Assembly (NCBI GenBank): GCA_016125505.1
Contig: WGLP01000007.1
Coordinates: 124,001 to 188,000 of the forward strand
Origin: Gammaproteobacteria bacterium
GTDB taxonomy: Bacteria; Pseudomonadota; Gammaproteobacteria; UBA6429; Thiohalophilaceae
Reading direction: 5' to 3'
Length of the DNA: 64,000 bases
Under the pieces are notes generated by a model, which made no database searches, was not told where the DNA came from, and saw only the letters and a program-made list of their open reading frames with translations. This document shows positions 48,989-58,738 of the stretch, piece by piece. Numbering within the stretch: position 1 is the first letter of the stretch; every line of letters starts with the position of its first letter. The position numbers were made by a program, and so were the translations under genes.

Positions 48989-50179
48989 TTATGCTTCCAG
49001 ACTCTGGTAGTACTCGATCAGGATCTGAGCAACTTCCGGGCGGGAGAATTCCTTTGGCGGGGCAATGCCGTTGCCCAGCATCTCGCGGACCTTAGTACCG
49101 GACAGCAGCACGAAGTCTTCCTTACTGTGGTCCGGTGCTTCATTCATCATGACCACCTTGTTGAGTTTCTTGGACCAGGCGGTATGGTCGGCACGGAAGA
49201 TCTCGATGGCCAGGGCGCCCTTGGGCACCTCGGTATCGAAGATGGTCTGGGCGTCGAAGGCACCGTAGTAATCACCCACCCCGGCGTGGTCACGGCCGAT
49301 AATGAAATGGGTGGCACCCATGTTCTGGCGGAAATAGGCGTGCAGAACGGCCTCGCGCGGGCCGGCGTAGAGCATGTCGAAACCGTAACCGGTGACCATG
49401 GCGCTGTTGGGCGGGAAGTACAGTTCGACCATTTTGCGAATGGCGGCATCGCGGACTGGGGCCGGGATATCGCCTTTCTTCAGTTTACCCAGCAACATAT
49501 GGATGACCAGGCCATCGCAGCCGAGGCGTTTCATGGCCATATGGCACAGTTCTTCATGGGCCAGGTGCATTGGGTTGCGGGTCTGAAAGGCGACGACCTT
49601 CTTCCAACCGCGCTCGGCGATTTCATTGCGGATTTCCACCGCAGTGCGGAAGGTGTCCGGGAAATCGGTAATAAAGTAACTAAAATTCAAGACCTTGATC
49701 GGGCCGGAGACGGCGAAGCGGCCCTGGCTGTTGAAGGCACCCACACCAGGGTGTTCCGTATCTTCGGTGCGGTAGACCTTCTGGGTCATGGTTTTCATCT
49801 GGGCATCACTGACTTGTTCGATGGCTTTGACATCCATCACGGCCAGTACCGGGTTACCGTCGACATTGGGGTCGCGCAGGGCGATACGTTTGGCGCCCTT
49901 GATGGCGTCAACGTTTTCTAGCAGGCACATGACCGGGACCGGGAAGAATGCACCGTTGCTCAGGGTCATTTTCTCGGCGGCACCCATGGCGTCGGCGATG
50001 TTCATAAAACCCTTGAGCGGGCTGAAATAACCGCCGCCCATCATGACGGCATTGCCGGCGGCCTGGGAGCTGATAATCACAGATGGCAGTGATTCGGCTT
50101 CCTTGCTGAGTTTATCGTGTTCGTTTGAGTCATAGACGAAGAGCGGTTTGAGCTCATCGGAACCAACGGGTTTAATCAT
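48989..50179 (-). CDS. sat: Sat, ATP sulfurylase
   Basis: 396 residues from ATG 50179 (GGAG nine bases upstream); a frame extending to 50221 is not needed. Nucleotide-binding motifs FQTRNPMHLAHE and IIGRDHAGVGDYYG identify a homo-oligomeric dissimilatory ATP sulfurylase. It converts APS and pyrophosphate to ATP and sulfate, the energy-conserving last step after AprBA. No kinase domain. Confidence 0.97.
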   Translation of the reverse strand: MIKPVGSDELKPLFVYDSNEHDKLSKEAESLPSVIISSQAAGNAVMMGGGYFSPLKGFMNIADAMGAAEKMTLSNGAFFPVPVMCLLENVDAIKGAKRIALRDPNVDGNPVLAVMDVKAIEQVSDAQMKTMTQKVYRTEDTEHPGVGAFNSQGRFAVSGPIKVLNFSYFITDFPDTFRTAVEIRNEIAERGWKKVVAFQTRNPMHLAHEELCHMAMKRLGCDGLVIHMLLGKLKKGDIPAPVRDAAIRKMVELYFPPNSAMVTGYGFDMLYAGPREAVLHAYFRQNMGATHFIIGRDHAGVGDYYGAFDAQTIFDTEVPKGALAIEIFRADHTAWSKKLNKVVMMNEAPDHSKEDFVLLSGTKVREMLGNGIAPPKEFSRPEVAQILIEYYQSLEA

Positions 50180-50436
50180 TTTTGTCTCTCCACAGTAATG
50201 CGCCGCGTAGGCACTTGGCAATTCAGGTAAGGGTGAAAAGCTGGTCGTGCAAACGTTCTAATATATTGGTCCTGTGCTTATCAGGTAAGACGCTGTTGTC
50301 GCCGCAAGACCAGTAAAAGGGCGCTAACTATACAACACTCTATACCCGCTGAATAATAGGGAAATTTATGAGGGTATAATTAAGAATAGAAAATAAACTA
50401 CGGAGAAAGGTCGACTTACAAATTTGATCTGAGTAA
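50180..50436. other. sat upstream region
   Basis: 257 bases, AT-rich in its right half, containing the sat promoter. I see no gene or clear operator; sequences such as TATAATT-like runs near 50375 are candidates for -10 elements on either strand. Confidence 0.35.
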
Positions 50437-50466
50437 AACAAGGCGCATCAAGTGATGCGCCTTGTT
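50437..50466 (-). terminator. Terminator after the SOR-like gene
   Basis: Perfect 14-bp hairpin (AACAAGGCGCATCA and its complement, two-base centre) followed on the minus strand by TTTTA, 22 bases past the stop. Confidence 0.88.
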
Positions 50467-50487
50467 GGTTGCGGGACAGTAATTCGC

Positions 50488-50943
50488 TTATGCCGCCTTG
50501 TGTTTCTCCTTGGCTTCGCGCGCGGCCTTGGCTTCCTCCGGAGAATAGGCCTTACCTTGCCACAACATTTCATAGGCGATTTCTTCATTGCCGTTTTCGC
50601 ACAGTTCCAGCACCTGCTTGAACAGCGGCTGGAAGGTGTTGGACTTATGGGACTCTTCGTGATCCTCAAAGGATTTCCAAAAGGTCACGATCAAGGCCTC
50701 TTTGCCCTTCATCGGGCTTTCCACCGCCTGACCGATAGTCGAACCTTCATTGGAGACGGCACCGCTGTTGAGGGCGACAAAGCCGCCGATAAAACCGGTA
50801 TCGGAGTGATAGGTCTTGACGTTTTCACACAGGAAAGCAACGCGTTCCTGCAAGTCATCGACGCTGTAGTCGGGTTTGATAATAACGCGGTTGATGGTCA
50901 CAACCCCGTCGTAAGGGAAATTGCTGATTAATCCGTGTGCCAT
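50488..50943 (-). CDS. Small ferredoxin-fold protein resembling half of sulfur oxygenase reductase
   Basis: 151 residues from ATG 50943 (GGAGG five bases upstream). It fits the antibiotic-monooxygenase (ABM)-like alpha/beta fold. TFWKSFEDHEESHKSN followed by EEIAYEMLW resembles the sulfur oxygenase reductase (SOR) regions that hold the iron ligands. Candidate counterparts of SOR Cys31, His86, His90 and Glu114 are Cys39, His95, His99 and Glu125, with nearly the same spacing. SOR is about twice as long, so this would be a single-domain relative. It has a lysine/alanine-rich tail (EAKAAREAKEKHKAA). It may bind iron and act on sulfur, or be a plain ABM protein of unknown role. Alone, upstream of sat, with its own operator and terminator. 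Confidence 0.78.
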   Translation of the reverse strand: MAHGLISNFPYDGVVTINRVIIKPDYSVDDLQERVAFLCENVKTYHSDTGFIGGFVALNSGAVSNEGSTIGQAVESPMKGKEALIVTFWKSFEDHEESHKSNTFQPLFKQVLELCENGNEEIAYEMLWQGKAYSPEEAKAAREAKEKHKAA

Positions 50944-50956
50944 AGTTACCTCCAAA

Positions 50957-50986
50957 CATATTAGTAATTAAGCAATTACTAATATG
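50957..50986. promoter_or_regulatory. Perfect palindrome upstream of the SOR-like gene
   Basis: Thirteen-base arms (CATATTAGTAATT and its complement) around AAGC, directly upstream of the ribosome-binding site. Position and symmetry suit a repressor operator or a 5' mRNA hairpin. Confidence 0.6.
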
Positions 50987-51164
50987 ATAGATGGTTATAA
51001 ATTAAATTCAAGCCAGCAAATAATAATTTAATAGCCATAGTAATTTTGTCAGAATAAGCCAAACCAATTCAAGGATGGCAATTATCTCATTGTTTTATAT
51101 GTGAATATTGGTCACACAGCCGCCAAGACTGGCAGCTGTAGAGAGAAATCAAGAGCAATGTGGT

Positions 51165-52688
51165 TTAGTGTGCGGCCTGGTGCTCGGCTTGGTTGAGGTG
51201 GGCGACGATTTCGTCGGAAAGGCGTGCGACATTACGATAAGCCTGTTCCGCCTCCTGGATACGACCATGCTGTTTCAAATCGATAATGATGCGAATGAGT
51301 TCATGCAGTTCTTCGTGTGGCTTCTCGACTTCTCGCAAGGCTTGCAGGTGCCCGTACTTGCCCAGACCATCGCTGTAATACCACTTGCCGAAGTTGCAGT
51401 GACGATGGGAGACGGCCTGTTCCATGGTGAGGGTACTTTTGCCATCCAGGAAGGAACGTAACTTGGTTTTCCAGTTGAGGTGTGCGGCTTTGGCTGAGGA
51501 GAGGTCGAGCGCCAGTCCGCCACCGCCGATTTGACTCACCAGCTGCTGAATTTTTTGCGAGATATCTGCAAGCAGGACACTGGTATTACGCGATTCGCCG
51601 GCATCCTGAGTCGTTTGCTCGGCAATCTGCGCAATGGCATTGATGTTGCGATTGATTTCATTCGCGACCTGGCTTTGTTCCTCGGCCGCGGTGGCAATTT
51701 GTGCGTTCATATCGTTGATGATGCTGACGGCGTTGAAAATTTCGTTGAGGGCATTCAGTGTGTTATGCACTTTCGTGGAACCGTCCTGGCCTTTTTCCAG
51801 GGCCACTTCCATGACGGAGACGGCATCGTGCACACCGCCTTGCAGGCGTCCAATCATTTGTTCAATTTCACGAGCGGATGATTGCGTGCGGGTGGCTAGC
51901 GTGCGTACCTCATCGGCGACCACGGCAAAGCCGCGGCCCTGTTCGCCAGCCCGTGCTGCTTCGATGGCCGCATTGAGTGCCAGCAGGTTAGTTTGTTCAG
52001 CAATGTTTTTGATCACCTCCAAAACCACGCCGATGTCATTGCTTTGTTGTTCGAGCTGACTGACCACATCTGCCGCATTGCGGATATCCCCGACCAGGGT
52101 GTCTATACCTGTCTTGGCGTCATGTGCAATTTTTTCACCTTTGCGTGAGGCGGCATCAGCCTTGGCTGCCGCATCGGCCGCTGCGCTGGCATTGCGTGCC
52201 ACTTCTTCAACCGTGGCATGCATTTCATTCATGGCGGTGGCTACTTGATCGGTTTCCGATTGTTGTTGGCGGGTATTGGTTTCGGTTCGTTCGGTAACAC
52301 TACCCAGTTTGGAGGCGGTGAAAGCCAACTCATTGGTGGCCGAGGCCAATGCGCCCATGGACGTATGCTGCTCCTGCAAGAAGCTGGTTAGATGTCGAGT
52401 GATCTGCTCAACCATTGGCTCGCCGGATATTTGTAAGGCCTGGTCAACAGATTTTTCGCCATGTGTTATCGCGTGCAAGCTTGTCGCCAGGGTGGTGAAA
52501 GGTCGGACTAAGAAACGTGTCGCGATGAAGGCGATACCCATGGCTAAAATAACTGACACGAGCATTTGTATCCCCAATGCACTTAAATGCAAGCTAAAGC
52601 CATCTTCGGCAAAACGTCCTACTAGGCTACTAAGGAGAGCGGTGGTCACGATAGCAATTTGTATTTTTGTTTTTGTGTGCAGCGACAT
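51165..52688 (-). CDS. Methyl-accepting chemoreceptor with CZB domain
   Basis: 507 residues: two N-terminal membrane helices with almost no periplasmic loop, a HAMP-like region, a full MCP signalling domain ([36 protein letters not shown]) and a C-terminal CZB zinc-binding domain ([31 protein letters not shown]). CZB domains sense zinc or oxidants such as hypochlorous acid through a Zn-bound cysteine. The lack of a large periplasmic domain implies cytoplasmic sensing. Followed by a response regulator and a hybrid kinase in the same direction. Confidence 0.93.
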   Translation of the reverse strand: MSLHTKTKIQIAIVTTALLSSLVGRFAEDGFSLHLSALGIQMLVSVILAMGIAFIATRFLVRPFTTLATSLHAITHGEKSVDQALQISGEPMVEQITRHLTSFLQEQHTSMGALASATNELAFTASKLGSVTERTETNTRQQQSETDQVATAMNEMHATVEEVARNASAAADAAAKADAASRKGEKIAHDAKTGIDTLVGDIRNAADVVSQLEQQSNDIGVVLEVIKNIAEQTNLLALNAAIEAARAGEQGRGFAVVADEVRTLATRTQSSAREIEQMIGRLQGGVHDAVSVMEVALEKGQDGSTKVHNTLNALNEIFNAVSIINDMNAQIATAAEEQSQVANEINRNINAIAQIAEQTTQDAGESRNTSVLLADISQKIQQLVSQIGGGGLALDLSSAKAAHLNWKTKLRSFLDGKSTLTMEQAVSHRHCNFGKWYYSDGLGKYGHLQALREVEKPHEELHELIRIIIDLKQHGRIQEAEQAYRNVARLSDEIVAHLNQAEHQAAH

Positions 52689-52804
52689 ACGTAATCCTTT
52701 GGATGAAATTAAACGAATGCAGTGCGTATTTATCGGAAATCTGAGCGGACCGCTTTAGCGGGAACCCCGGGGTTTATGCTAAAAAAGCAAAATTTGGAGA
52801 AAAT

Positions 52805-53194
52805 TTACTCGATGTGCTTGTGCCACAAGCTACGGATATTCTCTGACAATGTCATGGGGTCGAAAGGTTTGGGTATTACATCAATGGCGCCTTGCTGGCG
52901 CAATTGCGCCACTTCGCTGGGTTGCACCTTGGCGGTCATGAACATGGCGGGGATGTCCATCATATCGGGCAGCTTGCGCAGTTCATGCAGTGTGGTGACG
53001 CCGTCCATGCCGGGCATCATCACATCTAATAACAGCAGATCGGGTTTGAACTCCGGTCCGCGTACGATGGCTTCCAGTCCCGAGTTACAGATCTCGACGA
53101 CAAAACCGCCGACGTGTTCCAGCGCGATACGCGCGACGGCCTGGATGTCCGGTTCGTCTTCCACGTACAGAATGCGTTTGAGTTCGTGCGCCAT
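52805..53194 (-). CDS. Single-domain response regulator
   Basis: 129 residues, CheY-like receiver only: acidic pocket EDEPD at 12-16, phospho-acceptor Asp57 in LLLLDVMMPG, and KPFDP near 109-113. No output domain. It lies 10 bases downstream of the giant hybrid kinase stop region and is probably its phosphorelay partner. Confidence 0.93.
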   Translation of the reverse strand: MAHELKRILYVEDEPDIQAVARIALEHVGGFVVEICNSGLEAIVRGPEFKPDLLLLDVMMPGMDGVTTLHELRKLPDMMDIPAMFMTAKVQPSEVAQLRQQGAIDVIPKPFDPMTLSENIRSLWHKHIE

Positions 53195-53204
53195 CGCTTA
53201 TAGT

Positions 53205-56200
53205 TTAGTTGAGATACTGTTGTTGTTGGGTTTGGCCGGTGTCGCGTTCCTTGATCACGGACATGATGACGTTGATCAATTCCTTGCGGCTGTCTTTGGA
53301 TTTGACCAGGGCGGCTTTGACCTTCTGTGCCACATCGTTGCCGACTTCATAGGCGGAGAAGATCACGACCTGCGGCATGTATTCTACATCATCCAGGTCA
53401 CGAATCAGATCCAGGCCAGAGCCATCGGTCAGCTCTACATCCAGTAAAATCAGATCGAATACCTCTTCGCGTAATTTTTTGTGGGCATCGAACAGGCTGG
53501 GTGCCAGCACCAGGTCCACATGACCGCGCAACAATACGCGTACCATTTCATAAATGATCGGGTCGTCTTCCACATGCAGAATGCGCGGCAGGCCTTGTTT
53601 GTATGTGGCGACCGTCTGCACCGCGGCCAACAAGCGATCTTCATCCAGCGGTTTTTCCAGCCAATCAACAATGCCGAAGGCGCTGCCATTGAGGCGGCGG
53701 CGGGCCTGATCGGCGACTGCCGAGACCACGATCACCGGCAATTCGCGCGTGCGATCCTGACGGCGCAATTCGCGAACCAGCTTGATGCCTTCCGGGTCAT
53801 ATGGCCGACCCAGTTCATCGGGCAGGGTGAGATCGAGCGTGACCGCCAGGTACTGATTTTCTTTGATCAGTTGCTTGGCCTGCTCGACGGTGCGTGCGAT
53901 GTCCGCGTCGAAACCGGCCTGTGACAGGATAATCCGCAGCATGTAAGCGATATCCGCGTCATCTTCACAAATTAAAACACGATACTTGGCGGCACCACTG
54001 AGCTTGGGCGGTTCCTTGTCCTTGCTCTGGGTCCAGATCGGCAGGTCGAAGAAGAAGGTCGTGCCGATGTTGACGCGCGAAATGAAATCGATGCGCCCGC
54101 CGTGTTGTTCGACGATGGCTTTACTGATGCTGAGTCCGAGGCCGGTACCGCCGAGGGCGCGGGTATCGGAGGCATCGGCCTGCGCAAATTTTTCGAAGAT
54201 GTGTTTCTGGAAGTTCTGCGGAATGCCTTTGCCGTTATCGGTGATGGAGATGCGCACCTTCTGCATACGCTGTGCCGCCGACAACTCGACCAGCGATCCG
54301 GGTGTGGAGAACTTGGCGGCGTTGGATAGCAGGTTATTCATGACCTGCATCAAACGGTCTTCATCCGCATACACGGAGATCTGATCCGGACACTGTGTGA
54401 CCCGGAACTTGACGTCGAACTGCTGGCCATAGGCAAAGTTGGCCTGAATCGCGGTTTCGAGGAAGTCGCGCAGGTTGAGTAGTTTGTAGTGGTAAACCAT
54501 CTTGCCGGACTCGATCTTTTCGATATCGAGAATATCGTTGATCAATAACAAGAGGCGTTCGGTATTTTTATTAGCGATGTCCACCAGGGTCTGGGCCTGA
54601 TCCGGCAGGCTGCCGCCGGCGCCACCCACCAGCAGGCCGAGCGACCCGCGCACCGAGGTCAATGGCGTGCGCAATTCGTGCGAGACGGTGGAAATAAATT
54701 CGTTCTTGATTTGTTCGACCTTCTTACGTTCGGTGATGTCGTTGAAGATGACTACCGCACCGGCAATTTCATTGTTTTTGCGAATCGGCGTGACTGTGTA
54801 TTCGACCGGGAAGAAACTGCCATCCTTGCGCCACATCACTTCGTTGGAGACGCGCTGAATATCACCCTCGGTGATCGCCTTGTAGGTCGGGCTGAATTGA
54901 TAAGGATACTCGCTGCGGTCTTGATAACCGTATTGTGCGAAGTCGTGCATGCGTTGGCCGATTAAATCGATAGCATCGTAACCAAGCATGCGCGCCGTCG
55001 CCGGGTTGACGAAGGTGATGTTGCCGTCCAGGTCGAGACCGTAAATGCCTTCGCCGGCGGATTCCAGTAACAGGCGGGCGCGCTCTTCGGCGTGGGCGAG
55101 ATTTTCCGCGGTACGCCGCCGTTCGGTGATGTCACGCACGATCGCCACGAAGCGCGGTTCCTGATCCACCGGATAGATGTATTGCAGGAAGATTTCCACG
55201 GGGATCAGATTGCCGTTGCGATGGCGATGATAGGATTCGAAAGTTACTGCATTGCGGCGGCCATCGATCATGGGCTGCAGCATGTTGCGGAAACTCTCGA
55301 CATTATGTTCGGTCAGGATATCCACCGGCGTCATGCGCAACAGTTCGTTGTAGGTGTAACCGACCTGTTCCATGGCGCCCTGGTTGACATAGAAGAAGCG
55401 CAGGCTCTCTGGCGAGAACATGAATACGCAGTCAAGCGTCATGTCCAAAGTCGTCTTGAAGCGATTGATCTCTTCTTCCGCCTGTTGCTGGCGACTGATG
55501 TCACGCGCGATCGCCACGAAGCCGATGATGTTGTCACGCTGATCGTGTAGCGCGGTCATGGTCAGGACCACCGGGAAACGTTTGCCGCTCTTGCTGATGT
55601 AAGTCCACTGCTGTTCGTCAGCGATACCGATACGGGCCTTGGCCACGAAGGTTTCAAAACCGGGGCGTACCAGTTGTCCCAGTTCTTCGCTGATCTTGAT
55701 CGAGCGTTGGCTGATCTCATCGCGGTCGTGGAAGATCTCCGGTGTGACCTTGCCGACCAATTCCTTTTCGCTATAGCCCAGCATTTGCTGTGCGGCGGCA
55801 TTGAAGGTCTGAATGATGCCGCGCTCATCGGTGGAAATGATACTGAGCTTGGCGCTGTCGAGGATGCCCTGCTTGAAGGCCATGGTGTCCTGCAGCAGGC
55901 GTTCGGCCTGGCGGGTGAGGGTGATGTCGCGAATAATGCCGGTAAAGTGCCGGCGATTGCCCAGGCGCATTTCACTCACCGCCAACTGCATGGGGAAGGT
56001 GGAACCATCCGCACGCAGGCCGATGACCTCGCGGCGGACGCCGAGGATCTTGGGTTGATTGGTGGAGAGATAACGCTTCATGTAGGTGTCGTGCAGGTCG
56101 CGATCTTCACCGCTCATGAGCATATTGATGTTGCGCCCGAGAATATCCTTGGAGCGATAGCCGAAGATCTTTTCCGCGGCGGGATTGAAGGTCTCGATAC

Positions 56201-58607
56201 AACCGAGTTCGTTGATGGTGATGATGCCGTCCACCGCGGTATCGAGAATCGCGGCGATGCGTGTCTCGCGTTCACGCACCGCCTCTTCAGCCTGTTTGCG
56301 TTCGGTGATATCAGTGTGGGTACCGACCGCGCGCAGCGGTTTGCCGTACTTGTCGCGTTCCACCACCTTACCGCGATCCAGGATCCACACCCACTTACCG
56401 GTTTTGGTTTTGACCCGGTGTTCGTTCTGGTAGATCGCGGTTTTGCCGACCAGGTGTTCGAGCAGTTTTTCCTTCATCGCGACAAAGTCATCCGGGTGGA
56501 TGAGTTTTTCCTTGGCATTGATGTGCGGTTTGACCTCACCGGGCTCGTATCCCAGCATGGTCTGCCAGCGCGGACTGAAGTACACCGAATTGCTCTGGAT
56601 GTCCCAGTCCCACAGGCCGTCATTGGCGCCTTCGAGTGCAAGCTTCAATTGTTCTTCCGATTCGCGCAGGGCGTGCTCGGTGTGTATGCGTTGTTGTTCG
56701 TTGCGCAGGGCCCAGATCAAATTGGCCGAGGCAGTGGCCAGCGGGGCCAGGGTGTAGAGGAAGGTCTCGTGATAACCGTCGGGACTGTTGGCCAGCCCGA
56801 ACATGCCGACCAGTTGCGTGCCGTGATACAGCGGCACGCCCAGGAAGTTATTGAGCGGGGCACTGCCGTCCGCCAGCTTTTTCAAATTGCGATCACTCTC
56901 CAGATTATTGGAGATCAGCGGCGCACCGGTACGCAGGACTTCGCTGAAGACATTCTTGGACGTTGCGATCTCGGTGGAGCGGATCATCTCGTCCATGAAG
57001 GCGATCATCTCCGAGTTTGCGTCCTGGCGCTGGTTGATGGCGCGCACGCGCAGATAAGGTTTGCCCTGATCGTTGTAAAAGGTCTCGGCGATGAAACCGA
57101 TATTGCTGAAAGACAGCGTCAGCAGGTCCGACAGGATCTGTTCGAACATCGCGGCCGGCTGAATACTGTCGCTGATGAAATAGGATTGGGCGCGGCTGAT
57201 GGATTGCAGTAACTGGTTCTTGGTTTGCAACTGCTGTTCGGATTCACGCCGTTCGATCTCCAGGCCGATCCATTGCGCCATCAATTGCAGAAAGCGGAAA
57301 TCCTCCGGCGTGAACTTGCCCGGATAGGGTTCGTAACTGGAGAAATGCAAGGTGCCATAGACCTTGCCGCGCACGAATACGGCGGTACCGATAAAGGATT
57401 TGATCCTGCGTTTGCGGAAATACGGATGGTTCAGGCCCTGATTGTCTTCCGCATGCTCGATGCCCACCGGTTCCCCGCGCTTGAGCATGTGCCGGCAGTA
57501 GGTGTGGTTCATGTTGTAACTGACACCGGCCTGCAAACCGTTATCAGGGCTGACTGCGGCGATGATGGTGTTGATGTTGCCATCGACGCGGGACAGGATG
57601 CCGACATCCATATTGAATTCGTCCATGCCCATTTGCAGCAGTGAGCGGATCTTTTCCTGGGAACTCATCTCGGAGGAGATGGTGGTTTGTTGTAAATGGC
57701 TCAGGCGCTGTTGTTCGCGTTCCAGGATCGAGCTCTGGCGCAACACAAACATGTCGGAACGGCGCAATAACCAGAGGGCGGTGCTGCCCAGGAGTAACAG
57801 CAGGCTGCAGGCCCACAGCGCGGTCGTCCAGATCGGGGTGAGGGTATTCTCGTCGTGACGGATTGCCGCCAGTTGCCATTGCGTATTCGGCACGGTGACC
57901 TGGTAGCTGATCTTGCGACGCAGCGAATCGTCCAGGCTTGTCGCGGTGTTAACGTTGTTCGGTTGTTTGGTATCGACTTCAATGAGCTTGCCCTGATCCT
58001 GTCCCAGCAGTAACAGCTGGTAGTTTTGCAGTTGATTGCTTTCCAGCAGGCGCACGATATTGCGCGGATGAAAACTGAGATAGAGGATGGCAAAGCCGTG
58101 ATCCCGCAGCGGGATGCGCGTCAGCAGGTTGTAATACGAACCGCGCGCATGCATCTCGATGTGCAGGGGTGGCTGCACACCGGTCCTGGCAAACATGACC
58201 AGGTCCCGGCGCGAGGCGTCATTGATCTCGCCGCGCATATCGCTCAGGAGCAGTCGGCCCTGGGCGTCGGCGATGGACAGCGTAAACAGGTTGGGATAGA
58301 CCTGTTTGAAGCGCTGATACACCTTGTCGTAGAGCGCCTTGTCCTGCGGCGAATCGATCAGCTGCAGAATATCCTTAAGCTGGTTTTCGACGAGCAGCCG
58401 GCTGCTCTGGCGCATGTCGCTCATGTGCATCGCCAGTTCCTGCGCCGCGCCGTCGAGGGCGGTTTTGATCAGGGTGTATTTTTCGTAGCGGGTCGTCTGG
58501 TATTGATGATAGGCGTGCCAGAGGATCAGGCTGCAGGCAATGAGCAGGATCCCCAGGAGTGCGAGGATACGGCGTTGTTGTGGTGACTTGGGCAGGTTGA
58601 GCGTCAT
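53205..58607 (-). CDS. Multi-PAS hybrid sensor histidine kinase (1800 residues)
   Basis: Start ATG 58607 (the frame opens at 58637). Approximate residue order: membrane helix 10-30; periplasmic sensor 31-255; second helix 259-282; GAF 314-446; second GAF-like 464-632; PAS/PAC repeats at about 650-770, 780-895, 909-1035, 1045-1165 and 1172-1295; HisKA with phospho-His1310 in STVSHELRTPLTSVRGS; HATPase about 1420-1540 (DNGKGIPQNFQKHIFEKF, GGTGLGLSISKAIV); two receiver domains at about 1542-1665 and 1673-1790. Receiver aspartates are in VTLDLTLPDE and LLLDVELTDG. It should integrate several signals and pass phosphate to the downstream regulator. Ligands unknown. Confidence 0.94.
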   Translation of the reverse strand: MTLNLPKSPQQRRILALLGILLIACSLILWHAYHQYQTTRYEKYTLIKTALDGAAQELAMHMSDMRQSSRLLVENQLKDILQLIDSPQDKALYDKVYQRFKQVYPNLFTLSIADAQGRLLLSDMRGEINDASRRDLVMFARTGVQPPLHIEMHARGSYYNLLTRIPLRDHGFAILYLSFHPRNIVRLLESNQLQNYQLLLLGQDQGKLIEVDTKQPNNVNTATSLDDSLRRKISYQVTVPNTQWQLAAIRHDENTLTPIWTTALWACSLLLLLGSTALWLLRRSDMFVLRQSSILEREQQRLSHLQQTTISSEMSSQEKIRSLLQMGMDEFNMDVGILSRVDGNINTIIAAVSPDNGLQAGVSYNMNHTYCRHMLKRGEPVGIEHAEDNQGLNHPYFRKRRIKSFIGTAVFVRGKVYGTLHFSSYEPYPGKFTPEDFRFLQLMAQWIGLEIERRESEQQLQTKNQLLQSISRAQSYFISDSIQPAAMFEQILSDLLTLSFSNIGFIAETFYNDQGKPYLRVRAINQRQDANSEMIAFMDEMIRSTEIATSKNVFSEVLRTGAPLISNNLESDRNLKKLADGSAPLNNFLGVPLYHGTQLVGMFGLANSPDGYHETFLYTLAPLATASANLIWALRNEQQRIHTEHALRESEEQLKLALEGANDGLWDWDIQSNSVYFSPRWQTMLGYEPGEVKPHINAKEKLIHPDDFVAMKEKLLEHLVGKTAIYQNEHRVKTKTGKWVWILDRGKVVERDKYGKPLRAVGTHTDITERKQAEEAVRERETRIAAILDTAVDGIITINELGCIETFNPAAEKIFGYRSKDILGRNINMLMSGEDRDLHDTYMKRYLSTNQPKILGVRREVIGLRADGSTFPMQLAVSEMRLGNRRHFTGIIRDITLTRQAERLLQDTMAFKQGILDSAKLSIISTDERGIIQTFNAAAQQMLGYSEKELVGKVTPEIFHDRDEISQRSIKISEELGQLVRPGFETFVAKARIGIADEQQWTYISKSGKRFPVVLTMTALHDQRDNIIGFVAIARDISRQQQAEEEINRFKTTLDMTLDCVFMFSPESLRFFYVNQGAMEQVGYTYNELLRMTPVDILTEHNVESFRNMLQPMIDGRRNAVTFESYHRHRNGNLIPVEIFLQYIYPVDQEPRFVAIVRDITERRRTAENLAHAEERARLLLESAGEGIYGLDLDGNITFVNPATARMLGYDAIDLIGQRMHDFAQYGYQDRSEYPYQFSPTYKAITEGDIQRVSNEVMWRKDGSFFPVEYTVTPIRKNNEIAGAVVIFNDITERKKVEQIKNEFISTVSHELRTPLTSVRGSLGLLVGGAGGSLPDQAQTLVDIANKNTERLLLLINDILDIEKIESGKMVYHYKLLNLRDFLETAIQANFAYGQQFDVKFRVTQCPDQISVYADEDRLMQVMNNLLSNAAKFSTPGSLVELSAAQRMQKVRISITDNGKGIPQNFQKHIFEKFAQADASDTRALGGTGLGLSISKAIVEQHGGRIDFISRVNIGTTFFFDLPIWTQSKDKEPPKLSGAAKYRVLICEDDADIAYMLRIILSQAGFDADIARTVEQAKQLIKENQYLAVTLDLTLPDELGRPYDPEGIKLVRELRRQDRTRELPVIVVSAVADQARRRLNGSAFGIVDWLEKPLDEDRLLAAVQTVATYKQGLPRILHVEDDPIIYEMVRVLLRGHVDLVLAPSLFDAHKKLREEVFDLILLDVELTDGSGLDLIRDLDDVEYMPQVVIFSAYEVGNDVAQKVKAALVKSKDSRKELINVIMSVIKERDTGQTQQQQYLN

Positions 58608-58687
58608 GGTCGCTAGGATAATCGGCAATTGGCGCAAAAATCTGCACCGATGCGTATCCTAGCTATATAAAGGTATAGAGAACAGTA

Positions 58688-58723
58688 CCAAAACGTGCAG
58701 CCGGGACCGGCTGCACGTTTTGG
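58688..58723. terminator. Terminator downstream of htrA
   Basis: Perfect 17-bp inverted repeat (arms CCAAAACGTGCAGCCGG and complement) around a GA loop, with T-runs on both strands, 15 bases beyond the htrA stop. Confidence 0.93.
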
Positions 58724-58738
58724 CGGAGGAACAGGGCC

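Noticed and set aside
58688..58723. Long palindrome as a further copy of the dispersed element
   Set aside because: A simple 17-bp hairpin with T-runs and a two-base loop; no core. It is a terminator.
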